DNA from: Pustulibacterium marinum | GTDB taxonomy: Bacteria; Bacteroidota; Bacteroidia; Flavobacteriales; Flavobacteriaceae | Length of the DNA stretch: 64,000 nt | Assembly (NCBI RefSeq): GCF_900116665.1 | Contig: NZ_FPBK01000001.1 | Location: forward strand, 704,112-768,111 | Direction of reading: 5' to 3' | Shown here: positions 19,501 to 27,304 of the stretch, piece by piece | Layout: each line of letters starts with the position of its first letter | Numbering within the stretch: position 1 is the stretch's first letter | The notes under the pieces: generated by a model | Told to the model about the DNA's origin: nothing | Seen by the model: the letters and a program-made list of their open reading frames with translations, nothing else | Databases searched by the model: none | Made by a program: the position numbers and the translations under genes

Positions 19501-20329
19501 TGTAACCAACGGTGAATTTGAGTTTAACTTTGTAGTTCCAAGAGATGCATTGATTCCTGTGGATGAAGGTAGGGTTAGTTTCTATGCGTATAAAGATGAT
19601 AAATCGGAAGATCAAACAGGGTATAATACAGATATTTTAGTTGGAGGATTAAATGAAAACGCACCTGCAGATAACGAAGGTCCCGAAATAACGCTGTACA
19701 TGAATGATGAAAACTTTATTTATGGAGGAATGACCAATCAAGCACCTATTTTTCTAGCATTCCTAGAAGACGAAAATGGGATTAATACATCAAGTGGAAT
19801 AGGTCACGATATTGTTGCAATACTCGATGGAGATGAAACCAATCCGTATGTGATGAATGATTATTATGAAGCAGATACAGATGTGTATACAAGTGGAGCT
19901 GTTAATTATCCTTTTAGTGATTTGGAGCCAGGCTTGCATACAATTACTTTCAAAGCATGGGATACTTATAATAATTCTTCTACTGCAGAGATTCAGTTTT
20001 TGGTTGTGGATGATGACGAAATGAAACTGGAAAAAGTTTTAAATTACCCAAATCCTTTTGTAAGCTATACTGAGTTTTGGTTTCAGCATAACAAGCCTTT
20101 TGAACCATTAGATGTACAAGTTCAGGTTTTTACAGTTTCTGGTAAAATAGTCTGGACGCATAACCAAACCATTACTACGGAAGGATATTTATCAAGAGAA
20201 ATTACGTGGGACGGAAGAGATGATTTTGGAGATAAAATAGGAAAAGGAGTTTATGTATATAAGATTACGGTAAAATCTACGTTATCTAACAAGAAGGCAG
20301 AAAAGTATGAAAAACTTGTCATACTCTAA
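16502..20329 (+). CDS. porU: Type IX secretion system sortase PorU
   Basis: Cell-surface C25-type cysteine peptidase that removes the C-terminal signal of T9SS cargo and, in type-A cargo, attaches the protein to the outer membrane. 1275 residues with an N-terminal signal peptide (LPLILFFAILLNVKAQ). The gingipain-like core runs from about residue 540 (VDYIIVTPQEF) to 900; His780 in NYFGHGGEEG and Cys814 in ITITCDFTRFDNPE form the catalytic pair. The C-terminus (from LNYPNPFVSYTEFWF, about residue 1180) is a FlgD-like/T9SS C-terminal domain ending GVYVYKITVKS, as known for PorU. porV follows after 35 bp; PorU works in complex with PorV, PorQ and PorZ. Start ATG 16502 is the first in frame before the signal peptide. 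Confidence 0.95.
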   Translation: MKNALPLILFFAILLNVKAQQKVVTFDWDGYKELVNESGSVRIPNATDVNFDFEDGVLIYRTQWKDNQYIDETSVTISNINYETVSKSNLYDLSIDGLQNSIDGIIETTKARGKFYSILQFSPYIYDQGVYKRVTSVTFNYSYAASAQRLFDVPEVGNSVLATGNWFKFYVQESGVYKIDKSFLSSLGINVSQIDPRTLKIYGYGGEMLPLRNGNTSYYDLPELSIKVRGESDGSFDAADYVLFYATGVDQWNEESNTSNNVYTDIAYYYITYGGDYGNRIQVATQPAASPSYTFTNYDDYQFHEVDEYSPIKVGRRWYGEIFNVENEQTFSFDLEDLDSSEDVNVYVSAVAVSSVGTSMAVSANGQSIGSLNLSGTSSAVTLMTGGVGSYNASLSSEELDVTLSYNNAGNPSSLCYLDYLLISSKRLLKGRNSQYPFTREDAANLFNVGAYSFSDASGIDEVWDVTDMYSVTTYENDDNASDFSFKVQLGSSRKYVVVDDNDFYVPGINSSDKTVANQNLKGTIFQNASGGSESVDYIIVTPQEFVSQANRLASFHENDSGLNVRVVTLDEIYSEFSTGNQDIAAIRNLIKYVYDNASSADDRLKYVCLFGDGSYDYKDRISNNTNFVPLYHNVQSFSLATSYATDDFYGMMDATEGDMSNDLLDVAVGRIIARDLQEATEMVDKIVAYRSEEAMGRWRNNVIQISDDGDDSTDVYFQFDLDAVSQEIATNRPSFNVEKIYEDAYIQQSSSGGERYPDAKEELLDKIKMGVLSMNYFGHGGEEGLSSERLFQSTDIQELDNENKYPLFITITCDFTRFDNPELTTGGEYMFLNPSGGAIALVATTREIYITNGINYNPVFAEYLYSYNSDDFTSMAESVRLAKIDLASGAQKRLIHFIGDPALKLAIPKPKINLTHINDIPVSQSVDTLKALSTVKLSGNITNANDVLLNEYNGTVFATVYDKNIERTTLGNDGVQVDNTLVTMDFETLGEVLFRGKATVTNGEFEFNFVVPRDALIPVDEGRVSFYAYKDDKSEDQTGYNTDILVGGLNENAPADNEGPEITLYMNDENFIYGGMTNQAPIFLAFLEDENGINTSSGIGHDIVAILDGDETNPYVMNDYYEADTDVYTSGAVNYPFSDLEPGLHTITFKAWDTYNNSSTAEIQFLVVDDDEMKLEKVLNYPNPFVSYTEFWFQHNKPFEPLDVQVQVFTVSGKIVWTHNQTITTEGYLSREITWDGRDDFGDKIGKGVYVYKITVKSTLSNKKAEKYEKLVIL

Positions 20330-20364
20330 TTATAACTTATATTTGTTCAAATTTTGAAATCTAG

Positions 20365-21630
20365 ATGAGAAAAATTTTCTTTTTGAGTCTTATACTATGC
20401 GCAGCAAAGGCATTGGCTCAAGACAACCCAACCGTTATTCTACCCAATACAAACGATACTAGAGTTATTACTACCGGAGTTCCTTTTCTAATGATTGCTT
20501 CTGATGCTAGAGCTGGAGGTATGGGAGAAATGGGGGTTGCTACCTCTGCAGATGCCTATTCTCAGCAATGGAATCCTGCTAAATATGGTTTTATTGAAAA
20601 ACAGATTGGAGTTGGAGTAAGCTATACACCATATCTAAGTCAGTTGGTGAATGATATCGCATTGATGAATTTAACGGTATATAACCGTATTAGTGATCGT
20701 AGTGCGTGGGCTGCTAGTATCAAATATTTTAGTTTAGGAGATATTGAGTTTACAGAACAAGTAGGTAACGATATTGTTTCGCAAGGTACTCAGCGTCCCA
20801 ATGAATTTGCATTTGACGCTTCTTATACATTAAGATTAACAGATAGGTATGCAATGGCTGTAACAGGTCGTTTTCTAAGTTCAGATTTAAAAATACCTTC
20901 TGAAGGAGTAGATGCGAAAGCTGCAAATAGTTTTGCCGTAGACGTTTCAGGTTATTATCAATCAGAAGAAATTGCCTATGATAATTATGATGGACGTTGG
21001 AGAGGTGGTTTTGCAGTAACAAATATTGGGCCTCCTATTAAATACGATCAAAGTGTAGGAGATGAATATGATAGTTATTTACCAACCAATTTAAGACTTG
21101 GTGCTGGATTTGATTTCATTTTTGATGCATACAGTAAACTTTCTTTAGTTGGAGAAGTGAATAAATTATTGGTTCCAACGCCGCCGATTTTAGGTACAGA
21201 ATGGTCGTATGTAGATAATGATGGGAATGGAGAGTACGATGAAAATGTTGATGAGTTAGACGAAAATATTTCAGGAACAAATGAAGTGATATATAGTGGT
21301 CAGGATGATAATGTATCTTTTGTGTCAGGAATGTTTCAATCATTCTACGATGCTCCGGGAGGTTTAAGTGAAGAGTTAAAGGAATTTACATGGGCTTTGG
21401 GAGCAGAATATTGGTATGCAGATTCTTTCGCGTTACGTGCTGGTTATTTCAACGAGGCGGAATCAAAAGGTGCTCGTAAATTTTTTACGCTAGGAGCTGG
21501 CTTTACTTATAATGTGATCAAAATAGATATGTCATACTTGTTCTCAGCTTCAAAAGTGAGAAATCCGTTAGAAAATACACTTCGTTTTTCGCTTACGCTT
21601 AATTTTGGAGAAGAGTACGACGAATATTAG
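20365..21630 (+). CDS. porV: Type IX secretion outer-membrane protein PorV (LptO)
   Basis: Outer-membrane beta-barrel shuttle of the FadL family that carries T9SS cargo from the SprA translocon to the attachment complex with PorU. 421 residues, signal peptide MRKIFFLSLILCAAKALAQ. Characteristic text: VPFLMIASDARAGGMGEMGVATSADAYSQQWNPAKY near the N-terminus (read in parts: SDARAGGMGEMGVATSADA) and alternating hydrophobic beta strands up to the C-terminal LRFSLTLNFGEEYDEY. 35 bp after porU and 19 bp before cdd. Confidence 0.95.
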   Translation: MRKIFFLSLILCAAKALAQDNPTVILPNTNDTRVITTGVPFLMIASDARAGGMGEMGVATSADAYSQQWNPAKYGFIEKQIGVGVSYTPYLSQLVNDIALMNLTVYNRISDRSAWAASIKYFSLGDIEFTEQVGNDIVSQGTQRPNEFAFDASYTLRLTDRYAMAVTGRFLSSDLKIPSEGVDAKAANSFAVDVSGYYQSEEIAYDNYDGRWRGGFAVTNIGPPIKYDQSVGDEYDSYLPTNLRLGAGFDFIFDAYSKLSLVGEVNKLLVPTPPILGTEWSYVDNDGNGEYDENVDELDENISGTNEVIYSGQDDNVSFVSGMFQSFYDAPGGLSEELKEFTWALGAEYWYADSFALRAGYFNEAESKGARKFFTLGAGFTYNVIKIDMSYLFSASKVRNPLENTLRFSLTLNFGEEYDEY

Positions 21631-21649
21631 AATATAAAATTTCAATTTT

Positions 21650-22132
21650 TTGAAAGAACTACAACTTACATCTACCTTATATGTGTATGATGATTTGAAT
21701 GAATTATCAGAAGAGGTACAGCAATTAATGTTAACGGCAATCGAAACTCGAAAAAAAGCCTACGCTCCTTATTCTAAATTTAGAGTAGGAGCAGCATTAT
21801 TGTTAGATAATGATGAAGTTGTTGTAGGTAGTAATCAAGAGAATGCGGCGTATCCTTCTGGTTTGTGCGCTGAGCGTGTAGCTATATTTTATGCTGGCGC
21901 TAAATTTCCTGATGCTATTGTCAAAAGAATAGCTATTTCAGCTACTTCTGATACCAAGGTTACTATAGAGCCTATTCCGCCTTGTGGAGCATGCAGACAA
22001 TCAATTGCAGAGTACGAAGTAAAACAAGGTGCGCCCATAGAAATCTATTTTATGGGAGAAACAGGAAAAGTGATCAAATCAAATTCCTTGAAAGATCTAT
22101 TGCCATTAATTTTTGATGGTTCTGCATTGTAA
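21650..22132 (+). CDS. cdd: Cytidine deaminase
   Basis: Zn-dependent deamination of cytidine/deoxycytidine to uridine, pyrimidine salvage. Motif SGLCAERVAIF carries a zinc-binding Cys and the catalytic Glu; PCGACRQ carries the other two zinc cysteines; AYAPYSKFRVGAAL is the substrate loop. Start choice: TTG at 21650 gives 160 residues, the length usual in Bacteroidetes with an N-terminal LYVYDDLNEL strand. The first in-frame ATG would be codon 27 and would leave 134 residues, close to the short Bacillus form, so it cannot be excluded. Third gene of the porU-porV-cdd run, without functional link to T9SS. Confidence 0.92.
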   Translation: MKELQLTSTLYVYDDLNELSEEVQQLMLTAIETRKKAYAPYSKFRVGAALLLDNDEVVVGSNQENAAYPSGLCAERVAIFYAGAKFPDAIVKRIAISATSDTKVTIEPIPPCGACRQSIAEYEVKQGAPIEIYFMGETGKVIKSNSLKDLLPLIFDGSAL

Positions 22133-22211
22133 TTCTACAACAATCTAAATTTCTTTGTTAAAAAAGCACTACAAAACCCTGTTTTAGTTTTTCATCTTTT
22201 AACTAAAATAG

Positions 22212-22219
22212 TACTTTTG
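22212..22219 (+). promoter_or_regulatory. -7 promoter element of pdhA-pdhC
   Basis: TACTTTTG, exact TAnnTTTG match. It would give a leader of about 115 nt before pdhA, longer than most in this window; the leader holds an 8-bp inverted repeat CTAAAGTT (22239-22246)/AACTTTAG (22285-22292). Confidence 0.55.
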
Positions 22220-22341
22220 TATTCCACAATTTTGAAAACTAAAGTTTCCAAGAAATAAGTCCTGTTTTGTGATTTGAAAATCTTAACTTTAGCCATTCAA
22301 AGTTGAAAATTTATTCAGTACAAAGAAATTTAAAATAACAC

Positions 22342-23340
22342 ATGAAAAAAGTAACCAAGGAAGTCTACCTAAAATGGTATGAGGACATGCTTTTCTGGAG
22401 AAAGTTTGAAGACAAACTTGCTGCAGTTTATATTCAACAAAAAGTTAGAGGTTTTCTTCATTTGTACAACGGTCAGGAGGCTGTGTTAGCCGGAACGTTG
22501 CACGCAATTGATCCTTCTAAAGATAAATTGATTACTGCATATCGTAATCACGTTCAGCCAATTGGTATGGGAGTAGATCCTAAACGAGTTATGGCAGAAC
22601 TTTATGGTAAAGCAACCGGTACTTCTCAAGGTCTTGGAGGTTCTATGCATATTTTCTCAAAAGAGCATAATTTCTACGGAGGTCATGGTATTGTAGGTGG
22701 TCAAATTCCTTTAGGTGCGGGTCTTGCATTTGCAGACAAGTATTTTGAAACAGGAGGTGTTACTTTGTGTTATATGGGAGATGGTGCTGTACGTCAAGGT
22801 TCGTTACATGAAACCTTTAACATGGCTATGAACTGGAAATTACCTGTAATCTTTATTTGTGAAAATAACGGTTATGCCATGGGTACTTCAGTAGAAAGAA
22901 CAGCAAACCACACCGATATCTGGAAATTAGGATTAGGGTACGAAATGCCTTGTGGTCCAGTTGATGGTATGAATCCTATTAAAGTGGCAGAAGCAATCAG
23001 TGAAGCAGTGGAAAGAGCTAGAGCTGGTGAGGGACCAACTTTCTTAGAGGTTAAAACATACCGTTATAGAGGTCATTCTATGTCAGATGCACAACACTAC
23101 AGAACAAAGGAAGAAGTAGAAGAATACAAAAAAATTGATCCTATCACGCAAGTTTTAGATGTGATCAAAGAAAATGAATACGCTAGCGAAGAGGAAATCA
23201 AAGCAATTGATAAGCGCGTAAAAGATTTGGTTAAAGAATGCGAGAAATTTGCAGAAGAATCTCCGTTCCCAGATAAGAACGTTATGTATGACGTTGTTTA
23301 CGAACAAGAAGATTATCCTTTTTTACCTCATAAACTATAA
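22342..23340 (+). CDS. pdhA: Pyruvate dehydrogenase E1 component, alpha subunit
   Basis: Thiamine-diphosphate-dependent decarboxylation of pyruvate in the pyruvate dehydrogenase complex. 332 residues, typical of the alpha subunit of the heterotetrameric E1. Thiamine diphosphate motif GDGAVRQGSLHETFNMA ending in ENNGYAMGTS, preceded by HGIVGGQIPLGAGLAFA; the phosphorylation-loop equivalent YRYRGHSMSDAQHYR is present. Six bases before pdhC. The beta subunit gene pdhB is not in the window; as I recall, flavobacteria often carry it elsewhere. Confidence 0.95.
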   Translation: MKKVTKEVYLKWYEDMLFWRKFEDKLAAVYIQQKVRGFLHLYNGQEAVLAGTLHAIDPSKDKLITAYRNHVQPIGMGVDPKRVMAELYGKATGTSQGLGGSMHIFSKEHNFYGGHGIVGGQIPLGAGLAFADKYFETGGVTLCYMGDGAVRQGSLHETFNMAMNWKLPVIFICENNGYAMGTSVERTANHTDIWKLGLGYEMPCGPVDGMNPIKVAEAISEAVERARAGEGPTFLEVKTYRYRGHSMSDAQHYRTKEEVEEYKKIDPITQVLDVIKENEYASEEEIKAIDKRVKDLVKECEKFAEESPFPDKNVMYDVVYEQEDYPFLPHKL

Positions 23341-23346
23341 TAAGAA

Positions 23347-24990
23347 ATGGCAGAAATTGTAAATATGCCTCGTTTGAGCGATACCATGGAAGAAGGTACC
23401 GTTGCAAAATGGCTAAAACAAGTAGGAGATAAAGTAGAAGAAGGCGATATTCTAGCCGAAATAGAAACCGATAAAGCAACCATGGAATTTGAATCTTTCA
23501 ACGAAGGGGTTCTTTTACATATTGGTGTTCAAGAAGGTGATTCTGCTCCGGTAGATACACTTTTAGCTATTATAGGTGAAGAAGGTGAGGATATTTCTTC
23601 TATAGTGAATGGTGGAAGTGCACCTGCACCAGAAGCAAAAGAAGAAGCTCCTGCTGAAGAAAAAAAAGCAGAAGAAGTTTCTGGAGAAAGTGGTTCTGAA
23701 ATGCCTGAAGGTGTTCAAGTAGTAACCATGCCTCGCTTAAGTGATACAATGACCGAAGGTACTGTAGCTACTTGGTTGAAGAAAGAAGGAGATAAAGTGG
23801 AAGAAGGAGATATCTTAGCTGAGATTGAAACAGACAAAGCTACTATGGAATTTGAATCTTTCTACGAAGGAATTCTACTGCATGTAGGTATTGAAGAAGG
23901 AGGTTCTGCTCCTGTAGATTCTCTTTTAGCTATCATCGGTCCTGAAGGAACTGATATAGAAGCTGCAATTGCTGCTGCAAAAGGTGGTGCTACTTCTGCT
24001 CCAAAGAAAGAAGCAAAAACTGAAAAAGCAGATGCTCCTAAAGAAGAATCAGCTCCTGCTGCTGAAACTACTACTACAGATGGAGGTAAGATTTTTGCAT
24101 CTCCATTAGCTAAGAAAATGGCTGCTGATAAAGGAATAGATCTTTCAACGGTTAAAGGTTCTGGAGATAATGGTAGAATTATCAAGAGAGATATAGAAAA
24201 TTATAAAGCGCCAGCTGCAACTCCTGCCGCTGCTGCTCCAAAAGCTGAAGCTGCTGCTCCTGCTGCTGCAAGTACACCGGCTGCTATGCCATTTGTTCCT
24301 GCAGGTGAAGAGCGTGTAGAAGAAGTGAAAAATTCTCAAATGAGAAAAACAATAGCGAAGCGTTTAGGTGAATCTAAATTTACTGCGCCTCACTATTATT
24401 TAACTGTTGAGTTAGATATGGAGCAAGCAATTGCTTCTAGAGCTCAAATTAACAGTTTGCCAGATACCAAAGTTTCTTTCAACGATATGGTTGTTAAAGC
24501 TTGTGCTATGGCACTTAAAAAACATCCTCAAGTAAATACTTCTTGGAAAGGAGATGTTACTCAGTTCAATCAACACGTTCATGTTGGTGTTGCAGTAGCT
24601 GTTGAAGATGGTTTGGTGGTTCCTGTTCTTAAATTTACTAACGAAATGAGCCTGACTCAAATTGGAGGTAAAGTAAAAGAATTGGCTGGTAAAGCAAGAA
24701 ACAAAAAATTGACTCCTGCAGAAATGGATGGTAGTACTTTTACAGTTTCTAATTTAGGAATGTTTGGTATTGAAGAATTTACTTCTATCATCAATCAGCC
24801 AAACTCTGCAATTCTTTCCGTAGGTGCAATTGTTGAAAAACCAGTTGTTAAAAACGGTGAGATTGTAGTTGGTAAAACAATGAAAGTAACTTTAGCTTGT
24901 GACCACAGAACAATTGATGGTGCTACAGGAGCTCAGTTCCTACAAACGTTAAAAGCGTATGTAGAGAATCCTGTAACTATGCTTGCTTAA
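23347..24990 (+). CDS. pdhC: Pyruvate dehydrogenase E2, dihydrolipoyllysine acetyltransferase
   Basis: Core of the pyruvate dehydrogenase complex; transfers acetyl from lipoamide to CoA. 547 residues: two lipoyl domains with the lipoylated lysines Lys43 and Lys164, each in IETDKATMEFES; two Ala/Pro/Glu-rich linkers; an E3-binding domain (ASPLAKKMAADKGIDLSTVK then GSGDNGRIIKRDI); and the acetyltransferase domain ending with the catalytic motif DHRTIDGATGAQFL. The two lipoyl domains are almost the same in protein, and their DNA repeats at about 23350-23480 and 23728-23850. A terminator follows. Confidence 0.96.
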   Translation: MAEIVNMPRLSDTMEEGTVAKWLKQVGDKVEEGDILAEIETDKATMEFESFNEGVLLHIGVQEGDSAPVDTLLAIIGEEGEDISSIVNGGSAPAPEAKEEAPAEEKKAEEVSGESGSEMPEGVQVVTMPRLSDTMTEGTVATWLKKEGDKVEEGDILAEIETDKATMEFESFYEGILLHVGIEEGGSAPVDSLLAIIGPEGTDIEAAIAAAKGGATSAPKKEAKTEKADAPKEESAPAAETTTTDGGKIFASPLAKKMAADKGIDLSTVKGSGDNGRIIKRDIENYKAPAATPAAAAPKAEAAAPAAASTPAAMPFVPAGEERVEEVKNSQMRKTIAKRLGESKFTAPHYYLTVELDMEQAIASRAQINSLPDTKVSFNDMVVKACAMALKKHPQVNTSWKGDVTQFNQHVHVGVAVAVEDGLVVPVLKFTNEMSLTQIGGKVKELAGKARNKKLTPAEMDGSTFTVSNLGMFGIEEFTSIINQPNSAILSVGAIVEKPVVKNGEIVVGKTMKVTLACDHRTIDGATGAQFLQTLKAYVENPVTMLA

Positions 24991-25011
24991 GATTTACAGA
25001 TATTATACAAC

Positions 25012-25043
25012 AAAAAGCATCCAATTTATTGGATGCTTTTTTT
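25012..25043 (+). terminator. Terminator after pdhC
   Basis: AAAAAGCATCC (25012-25022), loop AATTTATT, GGATGCTTTTT (25031-25041) and further T residues. Confidence 0.9.
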
Positions 25044-25065
25044 ATATTTAGGAAAATTAAATTGA

Positions 25066-25983
25066 ATGATTAGAAAAATTGTATTTGCGGTTATAGCAAC
25101 CGCTTCTTTGACTTTATCTGCACAGACATCAAAGAAAACTGTAGAAAAACATATGAGCTTTCTTGCTTCAGATGATTTACAAGGAAGAAAAGTGGGTACA
25201 GAAGGTATAGCGAAAGCTGCTGATTATATAACCCAGTATTTCAAGAAAAATAATGTAAAGCCTTATTTTGAAACCTATAAGGATACGTTGTCCAATATTA
25301 CAGAGCTTGGGTACAATGTAGTGGGAGTAGTTCCTGGAACGGACCCTGAATTAAAAAAGGAGTTCATTATTATCGGAGCGCATTACGATCATATTGGTCT
25401 AATAAAACCCGAAAATGGAGACGAAATAGCCAATGGAGCTAATGACAATGCATCTGGGACGTCTTCGGTTTTGGAATTCGCTAAATATTTTGGGAAACAT
25501 CATACCAATAAGAGAAGTTTGTTGTTCGTATTATTCTCTGCTGAAGAAGCTGGGCTATTAGGTTCAAAACATTTGGCTGGTAAATTGAAAGAAGAGAATT
25601 TCAATCTTTATTGTATGGTGAATTTTGAGATGGTGGGTGTTCCAATGACTACGGATTATTTAAGCTATCTTACAGGTTACAATGAAAGCAATATGGCTGC
25701 TACTTTAAATTCATTTTCTAATAAAAAAGTGGTTGGTTTTTTGGAAACTGCAAAGAAATTTCAGCTTTTCAAAAGATCTGATAATTATCCATTTTATGAG
25801 GAATTTAATGTTCCTGCACAAACGGTTTGTACATTTGATTTCACCAATTTTGAGTATTATCACAAAGTAGATGATGAGCTTAGCGAAATGGATTTTGATC
25901 ATATGACAAATTTCATCAATACATTTATTCCTGTATTAGAAAAGTTAGCTAATACGCAGGATGATGTTGTAAAAATGAATTAG
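25066..25983 (+). CDS. Secreted M28-family zinc aminopeptidase
   Basis: Exported metallopeptidase; removes N-terminal residues from peptides. 305 residues, signal peptide IVFAVIATASLTLSAQ. The two-zinc site can be traced: IIGAHYDHIG (His and Asp region), GANDNASGTSSVLE (bridging Asp), FSAEEAGLLGSKH (catalytic Glu-Glu), NFEMVG and FEYYHKVDDE (last histidine). Starts 23 bp after the pdhC terminator and is followed after one base by an SDR gene. Specific peptide target unknown. Confidence 0.9.
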   Translation: MIRKIVFAVIATASLTLSAQTSKKTVEKHMSFLASDDLQGRKVGTEGIAKAADYITQYFKKNNVKPYFETYKDTLSNITELGYNVVGVVPGTDPELKKEFIIIGAHYDHIGLIKPENGDEIANGANDNASGTSSVLEFAKYFGKHHTNKRSLLFVLFSAEEAGLLGSKHLAGKLKEENFNLYCMVNFEMVGVPMTTDYLSYLTGYNESNMAATLNSFSNKKVVGFLETAKKFQLFKRSDNYPFYEEFNVPAQTVCTFDFTNFEYYHKVDDELSEMDFDHMTNFINTFIPVLEKLANTQDDVVKMN

Positions 25984-25984
25984 A

Positions 25985-26668
25985 ATGAAAAATGTTGTAA
26001 TTACCGGAACCAGTCGAGGAATTGGATTTGAGATGGTAAAACTTTTTGCTGATGCAGGTTATCAAGTATTGGCATTATCTAGAAATACAGCTTCCGTAGA
26101 AGCCTTGGGTTATTCAAATGTTCATTCGTTTACTTTTGATTTATCAAAAGATGAAAGCTTTGATACGCTAAGCGAGTTTGTTGCTTCAACTTGGGATTCA
26201 AAAGTGGATGTGTTAATAAATAATGCTGGGGCTATTGTAAATAAACCTTTTAAAGACATTTCACAGGACGAGTTTTTAAAAGTTTATCAAGTGAATGTTT
26301 TTGGTGTAGCTAAAACAATTCAAACGTTGTTACCATTCATGAATACCAATTCTCATGTGGTTTCAGTAAGCTCGATGGGCGGAATTCAAGGAAGTATGAA
26401 GTTTCTTGGTTTAGCGGCATATAGTTCTAGTAAAGGAGCTATTATTACGCTTTCAGAATTATTAGCAGAAGAATACAAAGATAATGGTCCTTCTTTTAAT
26501 GTACTAGCGTTAGGTGCTGTTCAAACAGAAATGTTACAAGAGGCCTTTCCAGGATACAAAGCACCTATTCTTCCTGAGGAAATGGCATCATATATAAAAG
26601 AGTTTGCTCTTACCGGAGCTAAATTTTACAATGGAAAAGTATTGGAAGTTTCTAGTACAACCCCTTGA
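25985..26668 (+). CDS. Short-chain dehydrogenase/reductase (SDR)
   Basis: Classical SDR of 227 residues using NAD(P)H. Cofactor motif TGTSRGIGFEM at the N-terminus, INNAGAIVN, and active-site SVSSMGG...YSSSKGA with Tyr-x3-Lys (AAYSSSKGAI). The Arg after Ser in TSRGIG hints at NADP(H), but this is weak. One base after the M28 peptidase and 3 bp before the SprT-like gene, so co-transcribed. Substrate unknown. Confidence 0.9.
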   Translation: MKNVVITGTSRGIGFEMVKLFADAGYQVLALSRNTASVEALGYSNVHSFTFDLSKDESFDTLSEFVASTWDSKVDVLINNAGAIVNKPFKDISQDEFLKVYQVNVFGVAKTIQTLLPFMNTNSHVVSVSSMGGIQGSMKFLGLAAYSSSKGAIITLSELLAEEYKDNGPSFNVLALGAVQTEMLQEAFPGYKAPILPEEMASYIKEFALTGAKFYNGKVLEVSSTTP

Positions 26669-26671
26669 TAA

Positions 26672-27268
26672 ATGAATAATGTTTTAGAAAAATACATACC
26701 GGAAAAGTCTGTTCATGCTTGTTTGGAGTTGATTAAACTCACCAATGCGCATATCAAAGTGGTAAGCGAACGTGCAACAAGGCATGGAGACTACAGAAGA
26801 CTTCCAACCGGGCAACATTTAATAACAATTAATGCTAGTTTAAATAAGTATAAGTTTTTGATTACGCTTATTCATGAACTGGCACATTTGGTAGCTTTTA
26901 CCAAGTATGGTAGGCGAATAAAACCGCACGGGAAGGAGTGGAAACACACATTTTCAGAAATGATGACACCATTCATTCATCCGGCTATTTTTCCAAAAAG
27001 GTTACTTCCTTTATTATTAAATCATTTTAGAAATCCAACCGCCAGCAGCGATACTGATGCTAAATTATCGTTAGCTTTAAAAGAATACGACAAAAAGACG
27101 GATAAAAATTATATATTTGAAGTGCCTCACGGTAGTATTTTCAGGATTTATAATGGAAAGATTTTTAAAAAAGGAAATAAACGTGTAAAACGTTATGAAT
27201 GCCTTGAGGTCTCTACGGGTAGAGTTTACCTTTTTCAGCCCAATGCTGAAGTAGAATTATTACACTAA
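26672..27268 (+). CDS. SprT-like zinc metalloprotease-fold protein
   Basis: 198 residues. Zinc motif HELAH in LITLIHELAHLVAF (about residues 66-75), followed by KPHGKEWKHTFSEMM with the expected third ligand, as in SprT/Spartan-like proteins; a C-terminal zinc-ribbon is not evident, though YECLEVSTGRVY may be its remnant. Cellular role in bacteria is not established. In a run with the SDR gene (3 bp gap) and before the mannose-1-phosphate guanylyltransferase gene (36 bp gap). Confidence 0.85.
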   Translation: MNNVLEKYIPEKSVHACLELIKLTNAHIKVVSERATRHGDYRRLPTGQHLITINASLNKYKFLITLIHELAHLVAFTKYGRRIKPHGKEWKHTFSEMMTPFIHPAIFPKRLLPLLLNHFRNPTASSDTDAKLSLALKEYDKKTDKNYIFEVPHGSIFRIYNGKIFKKGNKRVKRYECLEVSTGRVYLFQPNAEVELLH

Positions 27269-27304
27269 CTATATCATTATAACAGTCAAACAACAAAATT
27301 AGTT

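Noticed and set aside
23347-23900. Near-duplicate DNA segments considered as a recent tandem duplication or assembly error
   Set aside because: They encode the two lipoyl domains of E2, a normal feature, and differ at many third codon positions.
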